The notes under the pieces: model-generated | What the model was told of the DNA's origin: nothing | Database searches by the model: none | The model's input: the letters and a program-made list of their open reading frames with translations, nothing else | Source of the DNA: Paragorgia papillata | Taxonomy: Eukaryota > Cnidaria > Anthozoa > Scleralcyonacea > Coralliidae | Direction of reading: 5' to 3' | Assembly (NCBI GenBank): GCA_035771165.1 | Contig: JAWNZC010000445.1 | Coordinates: 4,327,501 to 4,391,500 of the forward strand | Length of the DNA: 64,000 nt | In this document: in pieces, positions 12,401 through 24,400 of the stretch | How the letters are laid out: each line of letters starts with the position of its first letter | How positions within the stretch are numbered: the first letter of the stretch is position 1 | Program-made: the position numbers and the translations under genes

Positions 12401-15400
12401 CTGTCTCGAAACAACAAGAGGCAGACTTGGAGCAAGTCTAGCTAGCCTGGTACCCTGGCCCAATTTCAAAAGAAATAAGGGCCAGGTAACCACTAATCTC
12501 ATTCTCGCGTCATCAGGGCTAAATCCACTTATGACGATTGCAGTTTTACTCATAGCCACTAAAAACGCGCGAAATTTTAACCAATAGGAAAGCAGAAATC
12601 TTTAGTGGTTACCTGGCCCATATTCTTTGATTGGGCCAGGGTACCAGGCTAGTTTCCCGCCCGCTGGGTAAGGCCTATAAAAACCTTTGGTGAGTGGATA
12701 AGCCAATGAAAATCTTCTCCTTAACTAAATTGACCAATGACAAACGCAGAACGCCTGCAAAGCAAACTATACAGCCAGCGGTTGATCCGCTAAACAAAAA
12801 TGGCGTAAAAATTTGCCGAAGTCATGAATGCTCGATATGCAGAATATATCTTCGAACATTAGCGCGAAGCAATAGTTCTACAGAAAACAAAAACAGCTAC
12901 AAATTCTTTGGAATGGAAACTATTAACGGTAAGATCGTTATTTATTTATCCTTTAAACGAAAATATATGAAATTTAAACAAAATGCATAATCAAAATATT
13001 TTTGCTTTTTGTTGACAAGATTTTTTGTAAACTACAAACTACAATATGGCTAAAATGAATGTTTCTTTCGATCTTTTACACTGTATATACTGAATGGATG
13101 GAAATATATTGGTTTAATTATAGTACTTTCAAGGATATGAGAGAAAATTATTTAAATTTCTGTCCGAAAAAGGTCGCGCCTTTTTGGGCCAATGTATCTT
13201 CAAGATCACTTTTAAATTTTCGGCCATAACTTGTTGTTTGAAGCTCATAAAGCTTTTAATAACATTTCAATCAATTTTCCTCATTCCTGATTGGCTAATG
13301 ACATCTGTATTAAATTTAAATTGTTTTACTAGGGGTGTTTAAAAAAAATACCACATGTGGTATTTTTCTTTAAATACCATACATCCGGGTGTTTGCAGTA
13401 AATACTTGTTTCCATCTGCCAAACTGATTTGATACCGCAACGTTTGATACAACATAAAATGATGTCATGTCAATTTGGCAGATGGAACAATTCCTGACAG
13501 TAAACAAGTCAGTTCAATACGAGGCCTGGTTTATTTGCTTTTGCCGAGCATTCAATCACGAAGAAAGTAAAGATTACTTAACACAGTTGAAAATTAGATG
13601 AAGACATTACTCAAAGATGCTGTTTATATCAATGTCATGCTGTGAAAGAACTTGAAGTCCTTTTGATATGCTGAGTTTGATGTTTATATAGTTTCGCCAT
13701 TTTGTCAAACTTTGCATTATTTTGAGAAAAGGTAAAATTGATTGAAATGTTATTAAATAGAGAATAATACATGGATGTGTAGAAATATGAAATTTATTTA
13801 GAGTGTTGACCAGGATATCTCACGAGTGAGCAAAGTGAACAAGTGACATATCCTGGTCAACACGAGAAATAAATTTCATATTTCCAAGCATCCATGTATT
13901 GTTCTGTTTATTATATAAAAAAATTGTCCTATTGCCTTGCAAAAATTGCATTAAACTATAATGCTGATTCAGCGATAATTGTCACATGTGCGATTATCAT
14001 AAATAATCGCACATGTGAGATTATCACTTTTATTAGTGGCGGAAAAATCAATAAAACACTCTATTTTATATAATAAAAGGAAATAACACTTGTTCTCGAA
14101 GAATTAATGAATAATCACACTTGTATGAGTGGTATTATGAATATTTCACCAAACACGCGTGTGATTTTTCATTAATTCTTCTCAAACCGTGTTATTTCCT
14201 ATACTTGTTTATGCATGACAAAATTACTGCATTCTGATTGGTTAAGAGGAGTACAATTATTTTATTAATTGTACTGCGGTACAATTAACTAATTAATTTT
14301 GTCATTTTGTCATGCATATAATAAACAAGTAATATGATATTGCTCTTACAATTAAGGATTTACACTACTCGTGATATTTGAAAATTGTGCCAAATTGCAC
14401 TTGCCTAACAGCTCATACAATTTTGGCACAATTTTCAAATATCACTCATAGTGTAAATCCTTAATTGTACTTGCTATCATATGATTACCTATACTAATTG
14501 TCAAAAAATGTTACACTACAGTGTAACAGTGTAAATATGTGCAGTTGCAGAAAGTTTTACATGTATTGTTAGCATAAAAGGTGTGATTGCATAAGTTTTG
14601 TAATTTGTAAAGAAGGACGAACAAAGAATTGACAGTCCTAGTACTTTCTATTAGCTTTAGTGAAAACATTATATTTAACAATTATTCGCCGAAGGCAAGG
14701 TGAATATCGGTGAATAATAACCGAGATGAAGTCGAGGTTATTATTCACCGATATTCACTGAGCCTGAGGCGAATAATTGTTTTAGTATAAATACACATTT
14801 TCGTACTTTTAGGATCAACATTTTCTTTAAAATTGTTAATTTCCTTGTTTGTTGCATTGACAACTTGGCTGGCGGCCATTTTGGAAAAACGCTGTAGGTG
14901 ATTATCGAGAATTAATCTGAAGTAGCTCAACCAATCAGTGCGCGCGATTTTCTATAGGTAATCACCTGTGTATTTATACTAAAAACCAATATTATATGAA
15001 CAAACTCATTGTTGTGAAATTTTAGACAACTCACTCCTTGTTTCTACAATCTTGGGTCTGCCCATCCTGATATGATGGAAACTTACTGTGATTTTCAGTT
15101 GAGCTTATAGACTCAAAAAAGTTTTATTGAAAAGTTTTATTGAAAAGTTTGAATATTGAAACGCTTATGTTAAACCAAGGCAATTAAAGACATTAAAACA
15201 ATTTAAGATGTTGTCAAGGGTGAATTTAAAACTTTGCACAATGTCTATTGGTCAAAATGCTCAAACATCCAAATTTCCCATGGGAATTCACCTTTCAAAT
15301 TGTGAGACAATCAAACCTTTCAATAACTTCCTGTCTCTAAGCTCAACCGAAAATCGCAGTATATGATTAGTGGGAAATATAACCTATTGAATCTGTCTTC

Positions 15401-18400
15401 AACACTTGGTAAAATTGTCTGCAATTAGACAGAGTAAAATGTAAAAGGGTTGGGTTCCCCCCTGAAATCATTGAGTTAACATGGGGCATTGGGGGGTGAC
15501 TTCTGAGAGGTTTTTAGGAAGAAGTTTAATTATGGTACAATATCTGCATATATCTGCATATATAAGTACATGTACTTTCTTTAGCTTTCTGGATTTCTCT
15601 TGAGAAATTCCTATTTTATTTTACACCATAGTCAATCGAGATATGGTCTGGAAACTCAGCTAAAGTCTTTGGTCTATCTTTTTGTTCACCTTTATGCATT
15701 TTTGTGCACAGTGCACGGTCACTGAACACATTGTATTTTAGTATAATGAACGAATTGTCCAATAGCAACATTTCAGTTCAATCACTCAACCGTGCTATTT
15801 AAATATTAATAAACCTAAAACAAAGGATGTGCACGGTGTAAGGTATGGTTCAATATAAAATCACAGCTCGTTATAGGTGCTTTGAAGTTTGCTGAGTTTC
15901 CAGACCATATCTCGATTGGCTATATGTTTACACCATATGCCATCCATCTATATGACCATGGTCTTTGTATACATTTTGTTTAGCCATTTAGTTTGTTGAA
16001 ATCGAAAAGCATATGCAAATCTACTGTGACACCACGAAACCGCATAGGAAAAGTATCTTGTGAAGAAACCCATTTGTTCCGACCATTTTCAGCAGGGTAT
16101 AACTCTTCCGCTGGAGCAATGACAACAGTCAGGTACTAGATAATTTATAATTATACATTTTGTTACAAATTGTATACAACTACAGTACAGTACCAATAAA
16201 ATTCAATGATTTTTCCTCTTAAGGAAAAATTATATTTTTCAACTTGCCAGTGGTGTATATAGCCAGGGTACTGGGAATGGTGGGGTTGAGCACCAAAGGC
16301 GCAATACCTCTAGGGGGGCCCAAAAATGTTTTTTTGATTTCTAGGATCTTTGAAGTAGCATTTCCTGCATTTTGCGAAGGGTTTTAACTTAAAGAGTAAT
16401 CTCAAATCCATTAGAACTTTGCATAATTTAGTTGTAGCAATTCACTTCTGACGACCATGGAACAATTATATACACCTAACAAGTTTCTCCCCAGATTTCA
16501 ACTTTCCACAATGAATGGTCTTGGCAACCATATTGTGGGTGAGGACTCCACTTCAACCTCCCCTGGCTACACCAGTACTGCATCTTGCAATTTGTTCAAG
16601 ATTATTTGTTCTGATTTTCCTTTTGTAAATCTTCTTGTAGACAAACTCTAAAATTAGTAGGTTACAGTATGGTAACCTATGAACGTTTTGCGGTTCCTGG
16701 TAAGTACTGATGTAAATGGAATTTATAAATGCTTATTTTTTGCCTGCTGTATGTTACTCTAGAATGAGAAACTTACTCATGTGTCCATGTAGTCTCTAGA
16801 GACTACAGAGTTCCCTTCACAACATTTGTAGTCATATACTGTAACTACTTATTGACCTTGCATGCTTGTTTGGTCTGTACTAGTTAAATATTGGAACTTC
16901 CTTTTTCTACACGGGCCTCAGCTTGCTGCACTCACTGACCAGTCCGTACTAAAAACATCGGTCCAATATTTCACTAGTGCAGACCTCACACTCGGTCAAT
17001 AAGTAGTAATTATAAGAATAAAATGTTCAGAATGTTCCAAATGTCAGTATTTTGTTGTTAAGAATCTCACCTGAGCTTACCACTTTTGTCACAAGTTATT
17101 TGAACATATATAGTCTATATTATTTTGCTCTTGACTGTTGTAATTAGCACTTAATATGGAGAATTAAGTGTAAAAAAAGTAGAGTGTTGGACTGCTGCTA
17201 GGCACTGAGGTATGTATAGTGTTTTGGATATATAGCCAAATGAAAACGTGGTGAACTATCAAGATTTTTAGCAAAGAAATACTGACATTCCAAGCAGATC
17301 CCTACGTACTCTCTCTCTCTCTATATATATTATATATAATATATATATATATATATATACTATAAGTGGGCTTACCTCAAATGTTGATGGTCGCTACTGT
17401 CAGTTTCATGCTGGGCGATGAAACTGACAGTAGCGACCATCAACATTTGAGGTCCCGTAAGCCCACTTATAGTATATTCACTCTATCTTTACAGTATTGA
17501 GCACTTTTCGACATTTCGCGAACAACACTTTGACAACACTTTGTTAACAAAGTGTTGTTCGCGAAATGTCGAAAAGTGCTCAATACCGTAAAGATAGAGC
17601 GAATATACTATAAGTGGGCTTACCTCAAATGTTGATGGTCACCCACTTATAGAGGTAATTATATTATTGGTGGTCGCCCACTTATAGAAGTAATTATTAT
17701 TGAGGTAAGCCCACTTATAGTATATATATATATATATTATAAGTAATACATGTCCCTGCACAGTAGCATTATTTTTCAATTGTAATTTCTAGATGAGAAA
17801 TTTCCCCTAAAATACAAACACTCTGACTTGTTGGATATGACAACAAAGGATTACAGAGATGTTCAGAGTATTCTTGAAAAACTTGGTGCTGAAGACAGTG
17901 CAAAACCTGACACTGCAAGACTATTTTCAAAATTAATCTTTGCTGTTCGACGTCTGAACATGAAGACTCTGATAAGTGTTTGGAAACGTTACTATGAGTG
18001 CAGAGAACATGGATTGTGCTCTACTGAACAAGCTGAAAAATACCAGTGAGTGAAAATAAATTTCTTTTGTGTTATAAGGTATTCTCGTGTGTTTCAGTGA
18101 TCTGATGTACTGTGGATTGGATAGCTATACCATAACATTTACAAGATGGCACTCAGGGACTGCATATATACCAGCGGGTTATTATTATATGTTTAACTCT
18201 TTCCTGTCCAAATTGGCCTTTAGTATTTTATTCTGGCTAATGCCAGACAATTTTATTCACCTCTGGAGAAGCCCTCCTCGGACAGGAATGAGTTATAAAC
18301 TATCTCTCTAACTCTTTCCTGTCCGAATTGGTCTTTAGTATTTTATTCTGGCTAACGTACGCCAGACAATTTTATTCACCTCTGGAGAAGCCCTCAGACA

Positions 18401-21400
18401 AAAAGAAAACTTAAAAAAGTCCTCGGACTTAAAAAGAAAACGAGCCATCCCACTAACCAGGCTAGCTCATGAGATGTCAGTACACAGTACACATGTATGA
18501 ATGAATAAAATGCTTGATTGCACTCATACCAAAATTTTGCAAAAGTGTTTGCATAAAAGAAGGTAATGAGCACAATCATGCAAGCATTTCTTCTACACAG
18601 AGAATCTTGTGGTTAGATCTTTATTAATTTCTCATCCAAATCTCAACCAAATTCAACCAAAATTTAATGGTTTGAAGAGCCACTTTCCAACCTATACTGT
18701 ATATATGCAGGCTTCAGGGGAAAGTGGGCTCTGCCAACAAACTCGATTTTCACCCCAAGTTTGGGGCGAGTCAGTCATGTTTTGAACTGGTCAAACAAGT
18801 TCTAGTTTATGAGCACCTGGAAGAAGGAAAATACAGTTAGCAAGTAACCTGTTAGAGTCTGAGCCTGAAATAGTATCTTGGCAACCATGCATTCACGCAT
18901 GCTCAAAAAGAAATATAGAGTTTGTTGGCAGAGCCCACTTTCCCCCAAAGCCTGCGTACATCTGAAAGGGGCTCTGACCTGCAGAGTATGGTCTATGATG
19001 ATCTTTCCACAAACTTTCATGAAAACTTGTGCAGTATTTTGTGAGTTATCCTGGCAAGTGACAGACAAACAAACAAACTTGTAAACAAACAAACAAACAA
19101 ACAAACAAACAAACAAACAGACAAACATTAACAGAGGTGAAAACATAACCTCCTGGTGGAGATATCATAATGACAACACATACACATGACAAGCACAAAT
19201 TCAACTCCTAATTACACCACATAAGAACTTGCATGCAGAATATTTGTACATGTTTAAAGTACTGCTACAGTAACTTATCATGTCCTGCAATTTGAATCAT
19301 TGTCATACCCACAAACACACATGATGATGTAGGGTACATCAGTTATTGTTTTGGGATATAGCAATGTATTTGATTTCTATATATAATTGTATTATCATTA
19401 CTTTCAGGTACTTGTGTTCTTAAGAATTAATCTAAATTGGGCATGGTATATGTAAACATTCAATAAACATTTACTGACAGTTTTAAAAATAAATCTGATA
19501 AACATTTAAATGTGACGATTCAAATATATTGTAGCCAAAACGTTGCTGAAACGTTTATATTTATTCAGTGGTGATTTCATATGTAGTGGAAAATACAGTA
19601 TACTGACAGATTTGAAAGTCATTATTTATATTGTTTGCAACACTAGGTAGTCATCATCTTACTTCAAATTCAATTCAAATTCAAATCATCTTACTTTACC
19701 TCATATTTTTTCAGAATTTTTTTTTGTATTGCTTATATACTCATGTTGCTTCTGTGAACCAGCTTTTAATAAGGGCAGCTAGAAAAAACATTTGTCCCAC
19801 AAGCATTTGCTAGTGATACTGTATGTTTTTGAAAATCTGTCAAAACAGATATGAATTAAGTGTAGATGTATTTGACTATGATTTCTTCTTTTGTATTTTA
19901 ATAGAAAGTACATTGTTGATGCTCTGCCTCAATGTGGAACACTGGATTGTGCTCAATTTATGGTCTCCGTTATTGCTGATAAGAAAGTTGGTACACAACA
20001 GTCTATTGCTTTTCTAACTGGCATTGCCTTGATTGGAAAACCAAGTGAAAATATGGTTGGAAACATATTGTTTTTCTGCCAAGAAACACCATCACGAACA
20101 GCTTTTCTTACACTTGGAACCCTCATGCACAAATACTGTCGTCAGCACACTTGTGATAATCTGGTATGCTTTTTTGCCACCTTTTGTCCTTTTTTTCGCG
20201 TAATTTTCTTTTGTGACTTTTAAAAAGCTAAATTTCTATTAAGTGTAAGCCTGGTTTTCATTTGGCCGAAACGCAACGCTTCATTTTATTGTGAAACACG
20301 TTGAAAGAAACACGCTGTTACGATTTTTGCTACAACTTACAAGCACAACTACATTGGCGAGCGCAGTTGACACTTCATGGTAGGTGTTAACTCCTTTGTA
20401 CATGAGAAGTACAAATAGTTCAGTTGACCATGAAATGCGCTTATGTATGTCGTTGTGCTTATGCTTTAAGTTCCACACAGACGACCAAGTTTTCCTTGAC
20501 AAGTTCCTATGGGCAGCTTTCCTTGCTTGTGTGTGCGTTGAACAAGTTTTTTTCCCCAACAATTTTCCTTGACAAGGCTCGTGTGTACGGTTGAACAAGT
20601 TTTCCTTGACGGCAATGATCGCGCAGTAACGTGAAATGGCTTCAGACATGAGTGCGCAGTGCTGTATTGCGCAATATTATCTTGTCAAGTTTTCCTTGAC
20701 GACTATACACACGAACAGTTTTCCTTGTTCAAAAGCTGGCATGACCAGCTTTTGAAGGCTGGCATGACCAGCTTTTGAAGGCTCCTTGTGAAGGAAAAAC
20801 TTGTCAATTTATGTCGTACACATGCACGAACAAATAAAACTTGTCAAGGAAAAACTTGTCAACAAAAATCAGGATTAAGACTCCGTCGTGACTAAATTGA
20901 AAGCAGGCTTAACAACAGCGGATTTTCATTCAGATTTTTCATTTTTTAACGGCTCAATTGGTTTTTTTTGCAACGGTATCGTGGCCAATTTCACAACAAA
21001 TACGTGAACGTTGGTGGCGTGCGAAACAAGTTGCATGAAAAATTACATCATGTCAATGGTCATTAACAAGGCTTTAATGAAAAATCGCTTTTGAGTCTTG
21101 ACTATTGTGTTGTCTGAATATTTTACCAAAACCGTGTGCGATTTGTAGTAATTCTCAACCAATAGTGTTACTTTCTATATGCAAGTCACTTGCATGGTAA
21201 TGTTTGTATTTGTCCTAGGATTGACACAATTTTTCGGTTTCAAATTGCTAACATAGCGGGCAGAAAAAATATATATGCGACTTTTCGTGATGGTCGAATA
21301 TTTACCGAATAATAATTAATCTAAAGATTTGTTAAAACCAGTGACACGATATGTTTCAGCCATAATTGAAGTTGACATTTTCTTTTTGATCTTTAGAATC

Positions 21401-24400
21401 GACATAGTTCTATTTACCGGGCCGAACAATTTCTTCAAAGTAAGTTGCGTCAGAATTGTAAAACCTCAAGTCCAAAAGAAATCGAATCAATTACTTTAGT
21501 TCTGAAAGCAATTGGAAACGCTGGACGTCCATTTACAGCCGTGACAAACATTTTGAAGTGTGCAGTCCAACCTGGACCTGCAGTGATCAACATTGAGGCT
21601 CTCCAAGCTCTTCGTCGTCTTCCATGTAGTGACGGCATGACAGGAGGTCTTTTGAAGATTTTTGACGATCTGATCACCGACACTGAAATCCGAATTGAAA
21701 CTTACTTAGCTTTGATGCGTTGTCCAAGTGAGAGGGTTATCAAGAAAATTGCTGATGTGCTTGATAACGAGAAGAATAACCAAGTTGGTTCGTTTGTTTG
21801 GTCTCATTTAACCAATGTCTTAGAGTCAACTGAGCCAGTGCATGGAATTCCGTAAGTATCACATTTTTTTATCGTCTTCTCCACTTCAATGTATTCACTT
21901 TCGTTCGTTTCGTGCACGCAACTGAAAAAGGATCATTAGGGTGTAAATATACAGTGGTTTGTTTAGCTTTACCATTGATGACTCAAAGATTTTCTTCTTG
22001 GTCATTAAGGTTACGGGAAATTATATCGAAATCCCTTGGAGAAAGAAAATTACGAACTTTCAACATGGACCGCTTGCGTTATTCTCGTGCGTACGAAATG
22101 TCTTACTTCAACAGTAAGTTTTTACCAATGTTCCGCCATAAAGTTGGGTCTAGTGTTTAAAACATCAATTGGTTTATCTTTTGTGAGGTGGATTGTTTTA
22201 ATATGAAATAGGGATTGATTTGCAAATAAAGTGTTTGTCTGTTGTATTGGGTTGGGTTGGGTTGCGTTGTGTTGGGTTGTGTTGGGTTGTGTTGGGTTGG
22301 GCTATGTTGGGTTGGGTTGGGTTGCGTTGGGTTGGGTTGCGTTGTGTTGTGTTGTGTTGTGTTGTGTTGTGTTGTGTTGTGTTGCACTGTGTTGCGCTGT
22401 GTTGTGTTGCTTTGCGCTGTATTTCGTCGTTACCTTTGCTTAGTAAGACTTGGTTTTTGTGCATTTACAGAGAAAAATGAACTTGGTGGATCAAGCCAAG
22501 CGCAAGTTGTCTTTCATCCAGAAAGTTACTTTCCCCGCAGTGCAAAATTAAATTTGACCGTTGACATTTTGGGAGCGTCGATCAATCTCATTGAGACAGC
22601 TGGTCGTTTTGAAGGTTTTGAATCCCTGATTGAACAAATGTTTGGCTCAGAAGGATACTTCCCAGATGAGTATCTCATGAAAATTTTAAAGTTAAAACCG
22701 ACCGATTCCGTGGAAAACTCTCGCGGACGTCGTAGTACTAGCGAGGAAGAAATGGACGAAATAAAGAAAAACTTAGAGAAGTTACAAGATAAGGTTCGTC
22801 TAGATGTAATCCGTTGCACAATTTTGCTTTAAGTGCTATAGACCCTTTTAATAAGTGCAGAGTACGTCATTTTCCTCACTTGACCTCTTTTTTCAATCTT
22901 TTGAATTCTATTGAAAATATACAAAAGCTAAGACAATAAACGAAATTGAAAAGAATTCAAAAGAAAAATTGAAAAGAAATTGACACCAAAGGGTGAAAAT
23001 TACATATTCTACACTTAATAAGAGAGTCTATACCATAGAGACACCTTTCAAGCCGGTGCATTAAGCCTGTTTATAGACTGACCAATAAATAGCTTTAGGA
23101 GTATTGCAGCATAAGTGAATCGGTGCAGACTTTCCTGGAGTTCTGTAAATTGTTTCTTTTAATCTAGGCTCTCGTCCTCAATTCTCAAGCTTTGTTAGAA
23201 AATATTTTTTGGTACATGAAGTGTCCGGTATATGTAACACACCACCCCAACAAAACTCCTAATAACCTGAGTACCTGACCACTAGCGGGTTTATAACACC
23301 GAGCTTATACGCTAACTTCAGCACCGGATCCACTAGCGGACCAGCGAGTTTAACGCCTAGCGTATACGCTAACCTTATCTATACTCCGGGGTTTACAGTC
23401 ATTTGCAACTCACTTTTCAACCAAATCTTTGGAAGTTCGTTCCGAAGTTCGTTGGGAAGTTCAAACAAAGTTCGTTTTGAACTACGCATTTGATTGGCTG
23501 CTAGGAACCAATCAACCAAGCAAATGCAGAGTTCAAAACGAACTACGAACTTCCGAACGAACTTGCGAACTTCCAAACGAACTTCCGAAGATTTGGGTGA
23601 AAAGTGAGTTGCAAATGACTATAACGCAAAGCGGGATTTCCGGGATTTCCCTACGAAAACCGTAACTCTAGTGAATGTGCAAGCTACACAGGCTTTCATG
23701 ACTGCAATTAAGTAATCGTTACCACGCTTATTTTAATGTCTTTATTACTTCTAGATGAAAATTGAAAGGAAGAACCCATCTGGCGCTATTTCGTTCAAGG
23801 TGTTTGGTCATGAATTACAGTTCTTGAACTTCGAGGATATTGACTGGTTACAAGGAGAAGCTGATTCAATTAATATTATTGATACCTTGATAAACCTTGC
23901 TCGTGGAGGAAAGCTTACATACACTAAGAGTTTCATGTTCCTTGAAGCCGATCATGAGATCCCAACTGCGCTTGGACTTCCTTTGAAATTGGCTGTTAAT
24001 GGTTCCGTTGTCAGCACTTTAAATCTCAGGGGGAAATTCGACATTCGAAACATGTTTTGGGGTAAGAAGAAGTTGGATATTCGTGGATTTGTGACACCAA
24101 GGTGAGGTATTTTATTGATTTTAGATTCGGATAACGATAGTGTCGTGCTTAAATAACGTTAGACGTAAGCTGGGGAGCGTTTTACCGCCGACATGGGCGT
24201 GCAGGGGGTTTTCCAGGGAGAGACGAATATCAATTGTAGCATAACAGGTATATACTCTCACGCCGTTCTTGAAAATCCTGGAAAGTCTTTGAATTGAAAA
24301 AGAAATCCAGGACTGGAAATTCTTTGAAAGTCTTGCAATATATCTTCAATTGTTGTACTGATAATTTAAAATATGTCTATGAAACGAACATTAAATCTGT

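Larger units (their letters stand above)
11044..12440. mobile_element. 1397-bp DNA-transposon-like element with perfect 128-bp TIRs, carrying a Cys-rich ORF and a RecQ fragment
   Basis: The left arm 11044-11171 and right arm 12313-12440 are base-for-base reverse complements over 128 bp, and a perfect 9-bp duplication flanks the pair. The arms begin TAGACTTGCTCCAAGTCTGC and hold an internal GC-rich and purine-rich block. The interior has two convergent ORFs: a cysteine-rich protein on + and a RecQ-type helicase N-terminal piece on -. I see no transposase, so it must have moved in trans or the transposase is unrecognised. Identical arms argue for recent insertion. MULE-like or Pack-MULE-like is the best guess; superfamily is not settled. 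Confidence 0.85.
18046..19904 (+). other. lipoprotein intron 8
   Basis: No gene seen. It holds the tandem repeat pair at 18192-18400 and a fold-back with an AAAC tail at 18706-19175. Confidence 0.6.

Noticed and set aside
12694..12990. Lipoprotein exon in intron 5
   Set aside because: Exon 5 joins exon 6 directly in phase 0 and the joined sequence aligns with ApoB, leaving no place for it.
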